From: Brassica napus
Taxonomy: Eukaryota > Streptophyta > Magnoliopsida > Brassicales > Brassicaceae
NCBI RefSeq assembly: GCF_020379485.1
Contig: NC_063452.1
Span: 55,519,377-55,583,376 of the forward strand
Length of the DNA stretch: 64,000 nucleotides
Direction: 5' to 3'
Of this stretch, positions 1-12,063 are shown in pieces. Under the pieces are notes generated by a model. That model was given only the letters and a program-made list of their open reading frames with translations, had not been told where the DNA came from and ran no database searches. A program made the translations under genes and the position numbers. Each line of letters starts with the position of its first letter. Positions within the stretch are counted from its first letter, which is position 1.

Positions 1-1603
1 ACCATTGATTATAGGGAAAAGAAGAAATGGTACCGTCTTGTTAGGTACATCATCGGTTGTATGCGCTGTAGGGTCAGTCTGACATCCTCTGTGGGAGAGT
101 TGGGGTTTGTGGGGAGAACCAATGAGAGAGTGGAAAGCAGAACGCTTGCTGTGGGTTCGAGACTTCTTGCGTTTGATGAGTTGGCGCATCATTCTAAACT
201 CTTTCCGGGGTTTGGAAACTTCGCTAGAAACTTTAGAAAGCATTTCCATCATCTGATCGTTTGAGTTGCTGGTTGAACCAGCTCTGGGAAAGTAGTTGCT
301 GATCCTTCTCTGCTTTCGGCACGGTGGTGGTTTGTTTAGGGGCTTTCTAGGTCTCAAAGCATTTTTTGAAGCTTGTCTCCTCGTTTTTGGTTCCTCCTCG
401 GGAGGTTTATAGATGAGTATGGGCGTGGAAGTGTCTCCACCCGGCCAGAGATGCTTCTTGAATGGGTGGTGGTTCGCTATGAGGTTCTCCATGTACGTTA
501 GGCGTTCATCAGCAACAACGTCGTGCCAAACTCCCCATCCCGGTTGAGGTTGGCTTTGTATTGGTATCAATGATGTAACAGCAAGCTGTAATGCCCGCAA
601 AAATGACAAGTTGTTAACATAGACTCGTAATGAAAACAAAAGAAATGCAAAAAGAAATTCAACTAGTAAAACGAGGGAGATGAGGTGCTTACATTCTCAT
701 CAGCTTCCACGCGTAGTATGTCAACGTAGCTAATCTTCGGGTAAACAGGAAGATAAGGTTCTTCGAGTTGGATGATTGATAGCGAGTCTAAGGGGGCTGG
801 GATTATGGACTGCAGCTCCGGAACGGCTTGAAATGCAAGGCGTTGTAATGCTAGGGGGAATCCCCTGAGCCTGAAATTTTCCTGCTTCAAAAGATCAACA
901 AGCTTTGCAATAGGGTCCTCGCATTTCAGAGGGATGAACTTGGGAGGTTTCATGCAGGTAATAGTCTTGAGGAAAGCCTCTCTGCCCTAAGGGTGTAGGC
1001 AGAAAGCGTCGACGTCCTGGACCATCTTGACGTACTTCAGAGTAGGCCTTGGAGTTTGTTGATGAGCGATTAGAACACCATCAACAATTATTATTAGAGC
1101 TAGGCGCAACTTCTTTTTTCCTGGCATCGCTCTGTCAGTCTCGAGCTTGTGGCATAGATCAGCAATGGTGGTGAATCTCTTTTTTCCGATCAGCTTGATC
1201 CAGTCAGGATCTTTGTGAGCTTTCATCTGGTCTTCCAATTCAGTGTTGTAGTCTGCAGGAAAAACTCCACAAGGCAGACCTGTGATTGTGCCAAACTCTT
1301 GGAGGCCGAAACGGATGGGATCGCTTCGAAAGACTGACCAGAGTGTGTGTTTATCCTCGACAATTAGCTGTCTGGAAAGAAAGGCGTGTATTATTTTACA
1401 CGAGGCAGGACATTGACGTGCTGGGAGCTCAAATAACTTCCCAAAACAAGAGTCTTTGATGTACTGGAGCTCTTTGGTGTTCCGGAGAGCATGATGTATA
1501 AAAGCTAGAAGGTCTGGTTTGGAGTAGATGTTGAGACGTCCGCTTGGGGCCCTGTCTGTGGCGAACAGCCGCAGTGGGAGGCGGTGGTCTGGTTTGTTGT
1601 TTC
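1..1603 (-). pseudogene. DUF1985-type transposon gene, 3' end outside window
   Basis: Two exons can be read on the minus strand: 1603-693 and 585 to beyond position 1. The first opens after a CTTGTAG acceptor and ends at a GTAAGC donor, and the second opens after CATTACAG in phase 0. The translation has the DUF1985 signature: PIRFGLQEFGTITGLPCGVF, then a KKRLRLAL-like stretch and VKMVQDVDAF. In plants this domain usually sits N-terminal in Ulp1-protease-bearing Mutator-like elements (established knowledge). The second exon is polar, basic and proline-rich; any Ulp1 domain would lie outside the window. A TAG at 987-989 interrupts the frame where the sequence continues cleanly as GREAFLKTITC, so this is probably a dead copy. 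I saw no terminal inverted repeat. Confidence 0.72.
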
Positions 1604-1917
1604 CTACAAGAACGTGGAAATGTTAGGACCGTAAATGGAAACAAGTAGAACACAAGACCAGAAAAAAAACTAACAAACTCTAAACTTTCCTTGAATTATT
1701 GATCCCTAAAGAAGAAAATCAAAACTTTTATGTTAAATACAGGAAACCTTCTCACACTTTCACAGAGTTAGACAGTTTTAACAGATGTGAAAATCGATAA
1801 CTAACAGATCTTGAAAAAAAAGTACATGGGTGAAGAAATAAACCTTGCATGTCGGAACAATCAAGACAACAGATCGAGAAGGCGAGGAAGATGATAGATT
1901 TAGAAAGTGAGTGAGAA

Positions 1918-2026
1918 GGGATCTTAATCTACGCCGCGGAAGATGACAAGACAGCAGATCGACACAGAAGATTGAGGGGTGAGGAAGATGATAGAGTAAT
2001 TAGGGATCTTAATCTACGCCGCGGAA
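1918..2026. repeat. Direct repeat of about 23 bp in upstream region
   Basis: The string GGGATCTTAATCTACGCCGC with a few following bases occurs at 1918 and again at 2003, 85 bp apart, within a purine-rich stretch of GAGGAAGATGATAGA-like repeats. It lies upstream of the DUF1985 gene (minus strand) and may be part of that transposon's leader. Function unknown. Confidence 0.6.
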
Positions 2027-2039
2027 ACTAGAGTTCTTA

Positions 2040-5000
2040 ATATCCGCCACAGAAAGTATCAGAGAGTGAGAGAGGGGGTGTGATTCGAAATGAGAAAAAG
2101 TGTGTCTTTAGGGTTACGTACTGGGTATAGTGTGGCGTTGGTATACTTGGGTTTAGGCTAATAGAGATTCGGTTTGGTTTACAATGTAGGTCCGGTTTGG
2201 TTTTATTTACTCTAAGGGCGTCGATGTCTTTGGCTAGCCAAGAAGGTTGCCTTATGTACAATGTGTCTTAATGTGAAATATGAAACTGGAAAAGTGTCGA
2301 GTAAAAAATTCCTAAAAGAAACATCAAACAGTCACATTTGGGACACATTTATTCATCCAGCTTATCTATGACTCTTCCTCGTCTTATAATTTATACAAAT
2401 TACTGTACATATCTAAAATTATCAACGTTTAAATGTATATTAGTGTGGTAGTCGTCGACAAAAAAAAAATATTAGTGTGGTAGTCAAACCCAACAAATCA
2501 GACTTTTGAAGGTAGAAAACATCGAGTCATCGACAAATATTTTAACCAACAAGCTTGTCATTTTCGAACACCTTTTTTAATATTTACATAACGTCACCGA
2601 CATATATCATATAGATTGATAATACTTGTACTAAAATCGCTAAATCATATCAATAAGCTCACGCTATATATATTAGAAGAATAACATCCCTTTAATCTAT
2701 TTCCTCCGGTTACAGGCTTTTAGGCAATGCGAATTTCATATACACGCTTCTAATTCTCTCTCTTTTAATTTATTTTGGTCCATTAAACTTTGTTCTTTTC
2801 AGAGTCAACAACCGTATTCTCTGAGTGACAAATCTGTATAAAGAATGAAATATATATTGCTCTGGATGTCAAGTTATATTGTATGTATGGCAATGCATCA
2901 TAAAAAACTGCATGTGGCAGTGCCACTCTTCGCAACGAATACGTAATCTATAATTAACTAAAACTAATAAAATAATTGAAGACATGTAACAGTATAAATT
3001 TCCTATTAAAAATAAAACAATTGATCTTGAACCAATGACTGCGAACCGGATCAAAGTAACAATATTTTTTTTTTTTTTTTTTTTTTTTTTCAAAGTAACA
3101 ATATTGCTAAGCTGCGTGGGGGAATGATCATCATTCAGCTGCTTCTCGGCACATCATATTCTCCATGTGGCTGTTTAACAGCTAATAAGAGTTTCGTAAC
3201 AGACAATGCACATGAGCGTTGTGGATAATTGCCTCTGTTGTCGGAGAAGCATAATGGACTCGTTAAGTGATCAAGAGGACGCCTCATTTTATAAACACAC
3301 CACCGTCGATCCTCTCATCACATGACACGTGGAATAAGTAAGTGCAGTCAATGATTGTTAACCAAAACTCGTTAACGTGTGCTTAATTTTACTTGGACAT
3401 TAAAAAAAGCTTTCTATTCATCAGTTGTACAGTATAATACAGATTCGGTGGTTCGATTTGTATTTTTTTTGGCTCAGTTTAATGGTCATTAGCCTAGTAA
3501 ACATAAGTTAGTCTGATAAATTTATTAATATAGAAGAATTCATCCCTAAATTGTTTAATAACTGGCAGTCCAAAGAAAAAAAACCGTTAAATAGTAATTC
3601 CTCCGTTTTTTAAGTTAAATGTTTTAGAAAAAAATGTGTTTTATAAAAATAGATTTTTTAGTATTTTCTATGAAAAAATTGCGATTTAAAAAAAAATTAA
3701 TTATCTTTATTGAATTATTATTAGTTAAAAATATTAAAAATTGAAATCACAGAAAACGATACATTTAATATAATGATTTAATGTGTTTTTTTTAATATGC
3801 GTAAAAACACTAAAGTTTCTGTGAAATGGAGGAAATATATATTATAGTTATCTTCGCTAGAAAAAAATAAACTATAATTCTCCTCTTTTACATAATGTGA
3901 ATATGATCAAACCTAGTCTAGTGACCAAATTTATCAGACTATTACTACACTACCGTACATCACTAAATGTGATTATGTATTGAGCTGTCTTAATTAATAC
4001 TAATGTCAACAGAATTATTTATCTTTTTTCTTTCCTTTCTTGAAAGAACTTGGTCGGGCATACAAATAAAATAAAGAGTTTCCTATATATCACGTAAGAT
4101 ATTAAAAAGGAAACGGGACCGAATTAATTCAAGCGTTTTGTTACGTTACACGTAACACATTACTAATGGTATGGAGGGGTTCGCTTAATTTAATGATTCC
4201 ACTATTCATGACAATGCAATATCAAACCACCAAAACAGATACATTCACATAAGTCTAGTTTTTTTTTTTTTTTTTTTTTTTTTTAGTAATCATGTTAAAC
4301 ACATTAGTCTAGTTGAACACTGGTTATTCCAGTTTTCAATAACAATATCTATGTGTGATATTATTGAAGGTGACTTTTGGGCTCTTTAAAATCAATCAAG
4401 TAGCTTACAAACATTTCGATATGGTCACGTTTGGGGTGGGGGGGGGGGCATATGCGCCTCAAACCGTCTGAAAAACTCAACGAATACATGTGTGTTTGTG
4501 TCTTATAAGATTGCAGGCAGGGGAATGTATCGTATTTCCTATGATATTAATTTTTCAAGTGCAATCTATATACACTTGTTGGGTCGTACGGGCCATTATC
4601 TTTTACCGAGCAGTTTTGACAAGGCCTTGTAAGATTGTTCTTTCTTTAAGCAAAGGCCATACACAATGATGTTTATAAAAGGATATGGTATAATAAAGAG
4701 ATAGTTGCCAGAACATGAAATAAGATAAAAACATTCAGGGAACAGAGGAGATGGAAGTCAAGACGCAGAAAGAGCAGTTGGAAGCCAATTTACTGATTCT
4801 TTTCTTTGCGTTTCCATGTTGATAAATATATTATACAATTATTAAAACGCAAACAATAATCCAAACGCAAAGAAACAGATAGTTCTAGGAAGCAAATGCT
4901 GGAGTTAATTCAAAAATGCAAAGCCGCGTTCGTGGTGTATATATAGGGTTGAATCATAAGGACAAATATGGCACGACGGTTGTTATGTTACCTCCATATA

Positions 5001-8000
5001 TATGCAGCGGATGTGGAACGATAGAAGAGGACAAATATATATGATCATAAGGTGAAAAGGTTAGTTATTTTCGTTGTGCATCAAAATAATTAAGTTCTGT
5101 AGGAACATTAGTTTGAAATTATGCATGATTCGAACAGAGTATTTTATCTACCTAGCTTGCCCTTTGGGATTACTCTGTAGCCAACAATATGTTTTATATG
5201 TTTTAGGTGCAATTTGCAGTTTTTTTTCTTCCTTATTAGAAAAAGTCGAAAATTTAGTATGGGGGCAAGAAATAAAAGAAGGAATATGATTCGGAATCGT
5301 TTGTGGGAACACGCGTTTCTCGGTCGCGGATTTAAGCATTTTTTGTGCTGACGCCCGTTCGTCTTTATCAATCTCAACTTTCTTTTTTGGATCAATCTCA
5401 TTCCTTCACGTCGTTATATAGATAGGTAAATACACCAGTAAACGAACATGTGTAAAAAAGTATTCTGAGCATCTCTCTTTTATAATTGAAAAAGAGATTT
5501 ATTTTCTTAGAATATTTAAGTTTAGAGGTGCACAAAAAAAAGAATATTTAAGTTTAGATTAGATGAATGCAACTTGAGTTGCAAGAGCAACCGCACAAGT
5601 TACACGGACAACCGTACATGGCAAATTGGCAATATGTGACGCGACGACCCGTCCTCGCGATTTTATTATCATCATCGACAATGCATTACTAACTGAATTT
5701 ACTAGCTATATTTTTTTGCTTAAATTTACTAGCTATCTTTTTTTCAAACTTAGTTTACTAGTTATAATTTAATCTGACAGTTTTATAAACAAAACTTTCA
5801 AACCATAAAGTATGGCATACATGTTTACGACATTCAAATTGCATGGCAGAGTAATAACCTTTGGTTATAATATATGTATTGTACTTAATGTAGATAGTTG
5901 ACATTCTTTTCCTACTTTTATAATTTATTAGTAATATTATCCTATATATTCTGATACACTTTTTACTATATGTACTAATAGAACAACGTAACTTGAAAAC
6001 TATTAACAATTAACTCAGCTATTTGTGTGCAACCAATGGTTTTTGGTCTATCTAAACTTAATTCATAGATAGCCTGTTTTAAACCAAAATTTTTAGTACG
6101 TAATCACATAGCTCTAAAAGTTAAACAATTTGAAAAGTGTTGAATAAGTTATATATAGAGAATAGGTGTGCTATATTTTACCAAAATTAAAAGGGAAAAG
6201 AAAGCATTGTAGGGATTCCAATATATATGCATGCATGAACCCAAATAATGTGGCCATTGGTCTTCTAGCAGGCCAAACTGTGAGGTCCAAGAGTCGTACA
6301 TGCATTAATTTATATCGTAGTCATATATATCTCTATATATAATAGATATTTATTTATTTGTATATGCCTTAGGTGTATATATATGTAAGCAAGTCTAGAA
6401 GGGAGCATCTGCAGTTTGAAAAAGGTTCCTTAATTTATTTATTGGATAGTCATCAGCAACCCCCCCCCCCCCCCCCCTCAGTTCCAAACAATTGATTCAA
6501 ATAGAACTAGACAAGGGTAAAAGACCTTATGTGTTAAATGTAAAAAATCATGGATAACAACATATATTAGATAGGGCTACAAAATTCAAGGTTTACAAGT
6601 AAGGATGAAACAATTGCATGGGTTACCAAAGCATTGTAGAGTTTTCTTAACTATATGATAATTGAACCTGCATTTTTTCATTTCCTTTTCGAGTGACACA
6701 AAATATAGCAACAGTAACCCTAATCGAAATGTATTTCGGAAAATCATCAAAAACCAGTCATGTCACCTTTTGCAATAATTCTGTTGAGAGTCGAATCGAG
6801 ACCACCACTATTGTGAATGTAAATTTACTATAATTTTTGGCAATGCTGCAATGGAATGGACCGTCTAGGTCACGTATCTTATCCGACACCATGGGACCAT
6901 CTACATATCTAAACTGGATTTTTTTCTTCTTATCGCTGCTGCATGTTTCCTCACATCTCAAAGATCATGGGTTATATATTCATATTTGGTGTTTATGTGC
7001 ATGAACATGCTAAACAACATTACTAAAAAACATTTAGATTGATTCTTAGGTATGTTAATAAACCAATGAACCATGTTCTGCGAATCTGTATATTTCCAAA
7101 CGAATGATAGAAACTAATTACACCACATGTTGCATGGGAATCAACTATTGAAACGAGCCGGGACCTCGAGGACATGCCCATATGTATAAGTATTTGTTAT
7201 TACTTTCATACGTATTCTCGATTTGTGTCCCTAAAATTCGATGGTTGGCCACCATAAAATTAAAGCGAATTAAGTGCTTAGCTCATATATAGAATCCATT
7301 TCTTTCTCTCTTCCTCTCTCTTATAGTTGCTACAAAATAAGCTTTTACTTAGTTGAGAAATGTGGAAATGGCGAGTCGAGAATAGAATCCTCACGTAGAA
7401 GAAGAAGGGGACGTGCCTTAAAGAAAAAGAGACCTTATTTAGAATAACTACTTCTCCTGTTCTCCAACTCATAAGATGCCTCTTTGATATTACATATTCC
7501 AATTTTAATTTGTTCGAGAAAGAGGTTAACATATTTCAAGCCTTGGAATAATTATGCTTGCAAAGATTTAATTAGGAAGCTTGGATGTTTCTGAATTGTA
7601 GAACTTTATTTGATTATAAGTGGACGCTATATATTTGGCGATAATCCGAGGCTGCATGAAATAGACTTAAACATGAACTGATTAATTATGGTACTGTCAC
7701 TAGGTTGATTACATTGCCGGATTGGTATGCATGTTTTTGTTTATCGTTTTTTATTTAAATGATGAAAACATTCTTTTAATACCATGTTGAGCCACAACAA
7801 GCTTATATTAGGCTATACTAGAGAACAATGTAAACATATACTTTAATAGTTTTTTATTTATCGTCTTGTTTATCGTTTTTTATTCTCATGCATTTTAATA
7901 GAAAATATTTTAGCAAAAAAAAAAATGTAAACATATACTTGCTTTTTTAATCAATGATTTGTGATTGTTTTATCTTAATTGATATTGACCTATAGCTCGC

Positions 8001-8060
8001 TTTATGGAACCGTACGAGCTAAGGACATTCTCATCTTTAGCCATACATGCATATATGGAC
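2040..8060. other. AT-rich intergenic region, no gene seen
   Basis: About 6 kb without a convincing coding region. The short open frames have no recognisable family and no splice-consistent extension. It contains homopolymers: poly-T near 3065-3090 and 4259-4284, a G run near 4436-4449 and a C run near 6461-6477. A MITE-like element is listed separately. No RNA gene was recognised. Confidence 0.6.
3598..3834. mobile_element. MITE with TTCCTCC terminal inverted repeats
   Basis: The left end reads TTCCTCCGTTTTTTAAG and the right end reads CTGTGAAATGGAGGAA, giving imperfect terminal inverted repeats around a very AT-rich core of about 240 bp with no coding capacity. This ending is common in small non-autonomous plant elements. 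Superfamily not determined; target duplication not clear. Confidence 0.5.
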
Positions 8061-8573
8061 AACTAAAAGAAACGATTTCTCAAAGGGTTGGTGACAGCAA
8101 TCTCCAGCACTCTGTTCCGAACGACAGCACCGCCTGTTTTGTGGACTCTTCTTCGTGTTGTCGGTGAGGCGATTTCGAACGGGCTAGCAGTTTCGTGGAT
8201 GCATTTCTCAGTGATGGTCTTGATGATTAGGTCTCTCGGAAGCTGTAGGTTACCCCGTTGCTTCAAGGTTTGAGCCGCCTTTCTCTTTGGGAGCTCGCGG
8301 CAACCGGGTTCTCGCTCCTCTCATTCTTTCCCTTGGGGCATCAACGCTTTGCTATCTCCAGTTCGCATGAAGGACCTTAGTCTGTAAACTTAGAATAGAC
8401 TTATTCAAGATGCTCTGTTTAGTTTACTTAGAATAGGCTTGTTCAAGATGCTCTGTTTAGTTTATTTTCTGCATTTTGTTTCTCGTCTCCTCTGTTCTTC
8501 TGTAAAAAATTAAAAGCTTGGTAATATAATTTTAACATTTTATCAAAAAAAAAAAAAAACTAAAAGAAACGAT
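8061..8573 (+). mobile_element. Poly(A)-tailed retroinsertion with 16-bp target duplication
   Basis: A perfect 16-bp direct repeat, AACTAAAAGAAACGAT, occurs at 8061-8076 and 8558-8573. The second copy directly follows an A run ending about 8557. The body (8077-8557) is less AT-rich than its surroundings and ends TTTATCAAAA, as many plant LINE tails do. It therefore looks like one target-primed reverse-transcription event of about 480 bp: a 5'-truncated LINE or a processed transcript. An open frame crosses part of it (8088-8273) but matches nothing I recognise. A tandem duplication of about 38 bp lies near its 3' end. Confidence 0.75.
8389..8464 (+). repeat. Tandem repeat, two units of about 38 bp
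   Basis: Two adjacent near-identical units each contain CTTAGAATAG followed by TTCAAGATGCTCTGTTTAG. They lie inside the retroinsertion at 8061-8573, upstream of its poly(A). They could be 3'-UTR repeats of the parent element. Confidence 0.6.
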
Positions 8574-8721
8574 AAAACTTTTGGAAATCATTAGATTCTC
8601 AATACTTACATTCCGTGATCCAAAAATAAAATTGAGCTGGTGTCGCTTTCGGACACGATATCGTTAGAAACGAAATCCAAACATCTTGTCCGATCTGATC
8701 CACTAATCATCGTATTCGCTG

Positions 8722-8745
8722 CCTCTATATAACTATATAAACAAA
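8722..8745 (+). promoter_or_regulatory. Likely TATA region of the glutaredoxin gene
   Basis: CTATATAACTATATAAAC lies about 240 bp upstream of the glutaredoxin ATG at 8979, followed by an A- and C-rich leader with no long open frame. Two overlapping TATA-like words make the exact start site uncertain. Confidence 0.45.
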
Positions 8746-8978
8746 GACTTCTCACCAATTTCATATCCACACACAACATTCTCACAAAACCTTATTCTCC
8801 GAGTCGAATCAAGAGTTTCATTATTTAAACCTTTACAAAAAAAATTTGTTTGATATTTCTTTCGCCCGTAAAACACATAGATATTGATTCATACTCATAA
8901 ACCTATTCCAATTGTAAAACAAAGAAACAAAAACTAAACAGTTTGATTTTAGCTGTGTGATACCATATAAGACTAGCA

Positions 8979-9287
8979 ATGGAGATGGTCAAGAGGATGG
9001 TTTTGGAGAGACCAGTGGTGATATACAGCAAAAGCTTATGTTGTATGTCCCACACGGTCAAGACATTGCTCTGCGATTTCGGAGCGAATCCAGCCGTTTA
9101 CGAGCTAGATGAGGTATCAAGAGGGAGGGAGATTGAGCAGGCCTTGTTGCGGCTTGGGTGTAGCCCAGCGGTTCCAGCGGTTTTTATTGGAGGAGAGTTA
9201 GTTGGTGGAGCCAACGAGGTCATGAGTCTTCACCTTAACGGCTCATTGATCCCTATGCTTAAGAGGGCTGGTGCATTGTGGGTTTGA
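8979..9287 (+). CDS. GRXS2: CC-type (ROXY class) glutaredoxin, GRXS2-like
   Basis: An intronless 102-residue protein, the usual length for plant CC-type (class III) glutaredoxins. The active site is C21-C22-M23-S24 inside [10 protein letters not shown], the CCMS variant. The glutathione-side motif AVPAVFIGG is at 64-72, with the conserved cis-proline at P66, and GGANEV is at 76-81. The protein ends in ALWV, a variant of the ALWL tail through which ROXY proteins contact TGA/TOPLESS partners (family knowledge). The sequence closely resembles Arabidopsis GRXS2 (At5g18600) as I remember it, and the next genes keep the same order. Such proteins act in cytosol and nucleus as regulators of TGA-factor transcription, often nitrogen- or stress-linked. 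It has no signal or transit peptide. A TATA box lies about 240 bp upstream. Confidence 0.93.
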   Translation: MEMVKRMVLERPVVIYSKSLCCMSHTVKTLLCDFGANPAVYELDEVSRGREIEQALLRLGCSPAVPAVFIGGELVGGANEVMSLHLNGSLIPMLKRAGALWV

Positions 9288-9864
9288 CTTACTATATTTA
9301 TCTATAGTTACTTAACACTAAGATATAGTTACTTAACATTAAGTTAAGTACGCAGAATAATGTTTTTTGTTTAAATTTCAGACACATCTATGATAGTTGA
9401 CATGGTGATCATATGAGTCCATGTAAGATCACTAATCAGGGTGTTGTCCTTTTATTGTTTTTGAGCTTATATCAGTTAAAAATGTTCGAGTTTATATGAA
9501 CTTGTAAGAAAATATATTGACCTGAAGGATGTAATATATTAATTAGAGAGAATTATAGTTTTTTTTTCTAACGAAGATAACTATAATATATACTCCCCCC
9601 GTTTCACGGATATACACTTTAATGTTAGCTTTTTTTCAAAAAAAAAAATTTAATTGAGAAAGAAAAAGATTACAATGTTTGGTAGTTTATGTTACTATCA
9701 TTTCTATATCAATATCCATATTCAAATCCAATGTAACAAAAAGAACAAAGATTTGCAAGCTAGAACATTAAACCGCTTTAAATCTTGAAACTAGTAAAGT
9801 ATTAATTAATGAAAATCCATTTTTACTATAAAAGTTGAAGTTTATTCAAAGAACTTTAAATAAT

Positions 9865-10357
9865 GGGCAATTCTCATAGACTATTTTCAAGTTTTGGTCA
9901 ACAAAAATAGACCACAAAGAGGAAAATGACCAAAATGTTTCATTTAATAGGCAAAAAGACACTAATACCCTAGATATATAAAAAAATAAAATAAAAATAA
10001 AAAATAATTTTTTTTTATAGTTTTAGATTATATGTTTTCAAATTCGAACTTTTTTTATAAATTTTTTTTTTTTGAATTTTTTTTTTATTTTTTTCAAATT
10101 TTCTTTTTGTAATTCGAAAATACTTTTTGAAAATATTTTTAAAATTTTTATTTTCAAATTTTTAATATTTATTTTCTATTTTATAAAATTTTAAACCTCA
10201 AACCCAAATCTCCACTCCTTGACTCTAGGTTTGGATTAGTTAACCCTAGGGGTATAAGTGTATATTTACCTCTTTAATGAAACATTTTGGTCATTTTGAT
10301 TCTTATAGTCTATATTTTTGATAGAAACTTTTTTAGTGCTATCCTAGGATATTTCCC
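9865..10357. mobile_element. Mutator-like MITE with near-perfect 9-bp target duplication
   Basis: The element starts GGGCAATTCTCATAG and ends GCTATCCTAGGATATTTCCC. Flanks are TTAAATAAT on the left and TTAAATAAA on the right, 8 of 9 bases alike, as expected of Mutator-type insertions. Internally, short inverted stretches carry ACCAAAATG on one side and CATTTTGGTCA on the other. It has no coding capacity. Confidence 0.55.
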
Positions 10358-10373
10358 TTAAATAAAACATACT

Positions 10374-10590
10374 ACTCCCTTCGTTTCATAAAAATGTCGC
10401 TTTGACATTTTTCACACATATTAAAAAAATGATTGAAATGCATTTAAGTTCTTATTAATTACACATATTTAACCAATAGTATTTGAGATAAATGAAATTA
10501 TTTATAAAATCAATGCATTTGTAATTAGTTTTAAGCTGAAAGTTGCATTGAAATTCTAAAATGACACTCTTTTTGTAACAAGAAAAAAAA
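10374..10590. mobile_element. MITE with CTCCCTTCGTTTCAT-type ends
   Basis: The left end ACTCCCTTCGTTTCATAAAA and the right end CTCTTTTTGTAACAAG form weak inverted repeats. The inner TIR flanks (GTCGCTTTGACATTTT and AAATTCTAAAATGACAC) also pair loosely. The ends match a small-element type that is frequent in crucifers. Boundaries are approximate. Confidence 0.4.
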
Positions 10591-10606
10591 TACTAAAGTG
10601 ACACTT

Positions 10607-11206
10607 AGGGCCTGACTGGTTCAAACGCAGCAGTTGCGGGAGTTTGTGGATGTGAGTGGTTGTGGTTTCTAGCGGTTTTAAGAGATTTGTATGACTGGTT
10701 ATGCAGTTAGAAATTAGTGTGTTTGCCGGATACTTATAATTTGTTAACTACCAAATGCAGCATCGGTTAAATAATAAATTAACAATATTTACATTTTATA
10801 TAATTATAAAAATATCAAAAATCATAACACTATAATAAATATAAAAATTATATTAAAAAAGTTATAGTTTTAAAAATTTTCAAATTATCGAAAATATTTT
10901 TATTTTTAAATTTTATAATATTAATTAAAATATAATAGATATATTTTAGTACTTTTATAATTCCAATTTAAATTTTTATTGTTTTATTTTATTTTTGTAT
11001 TTATATTGTTTAAAAAAAAAATTATCCTCCCGTCCGCAACCGCAAACGTTAGCTGGAACCAACTTTTGAATTTATGAGGTTTAGAGCGGTTTGAAACGGT
11101 TTGAAGCGGTTTAGAGCGGTTTGAGCGATTGTTGCAAAACGCCAACAACCGCTATCAACCGCAAAAGCTGCGTTTGCGAATGGCAGCGGGAAACCAGTCA
11201 TACCCT
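10607..11206. mobile_element. hAT-like non-autonomous element
   Basis: Left end AGGGCCTGACTGGTT pairs with right end AACCAGTCATACCCT over 13 of 15 positions, giving an element of about 600 bp. Subterminal GCAGCGG/CCGCT-type words occur on both sides. A cluster of four to five imperfect GCGGTTTGA units lies at about 11089-11134 and could be a transposase-binding array. I saw no matching 8-bp target duplication, so the assignment to hAT is tentative. Confidence 0.5.
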
Positions 11207-11507
11207 TAATATATGAAACATAAACTAAACAAAAGATTTTTCCATATCTTAATACATGAAAAACACAGAAGACATGTGTTTAATTAGTAAGTAATCATAT
11301 TATCGGTTAGAGAGAAAACAAAAATCAGAAAATAATTAATTTAAACTCCGGGGAGAAGCGAAGGTTGGGTGGGACCCACAAAGGCGTCGCAACTCGCAAG
11401 CATTGCATTGAATGTCATCGGCGAACTCAAATCATAACTTAGCAGAAACAGACAAAACATGACGCCATTAACTCAACGGAACCTTTGCATCAAAAACATC
11501 ACACTTT

Positions 11508-11537
11508 ATGACACAACACAACACAACACAACACAAC
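11508..11537 (+). repeat. ACACA pentanucleotide microsatellite
   Basis: About five units of ACACA/CAACA in tandem, upstream of the kelch gene. Simple-sequence repeat. Confidence 0.8.
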
Positions 11538-11731
11538 CCGCTCTATTGTCTCGAGCGGCTAAGTTAAGTCCAGATCGTGTACAAGATTCGGTTTTTCTCA
11601 TTTTTTACCGTTTAAAGATACGAACTTGGGTCCCATATTATTGCTTAAAGACAAGAACTTTATGTGCTTCCGCAAGCATATATATCAATCTACCCTCTCC
11701 AATCATTCATCTACGCCAGCTTGCTACTACT

Positions 11732-11749
11732 TAATACGACGTCGTATTA
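11732..11749. promoter_or_regulatory. 18-bp perfect palindrome centred on GACGTC
   Basis: TAATACGACGTCGTATTA is its own reverse complement. Its core GACGTC is the C-box-type ACGT element bound by plant bZIP factors (established). It lies about 20 bp before a TATATAT run (11770-11776) and about 120 bp before the leader-intron donor of the kelch gene, so a proximal-promoter role is plausible but inferred. Confidence 0.45.
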
Positions 11750-11868
11750 GTACGTTCCGAAGCTGTGGATATATATGGCTATGGTGGTTGTTGTTCCTCT
11801 CTCTAGAAGTAGAAACTGATTCTATTCTCTTCCTCTCTTTACTGGAATTTTCTCGACTAAACAAACAG

Positions 11869-12038
11869 GTGAGCTCTTCTGGGTGTTAAGTAGATCTCTG
11901 TTTTGTCAGATTTGGGTCGGCTTCTGAAACGTAGATTCGTCTTAACAAGTCAAGGATGGATTCCTCAGAGATTGCTTGCTCTTGAGCATGTCTGGATTGA
12001 TGACAATGTAGCTAATTTTATTTTATTTTATTTTTTAG
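11869..12038 (+). other. Leader (5'-UTR) intron of kelch gene
   Basis: CAAACAG/GTGAGC is a good donor and TTTTTTAG/GGTTTG a good acceptor 26 bases before the ATG at 12064. A pyrimidine-rich leader precedes the donor. Leader introns often raise expression in plants. The call rests on splice consensus only. Confidence 0.55.
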
Positions 12039-12063
12039 GGTTTGTGAAAAAAGTTGTAAGAAA

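Noticed and set aside
2869..3093. 74-codon frame starting with a lysine run
   Set aside because: The lysines come from the poly-T tract at 3065-3090; the rest is unrecognisable.
6461..6477. Long C run, and other homopolymers (3065-3090, 4259-4284)
   Set aside because: Simple low-complexity tracts without flanking structure; the C run may also be prone to sequencing error.
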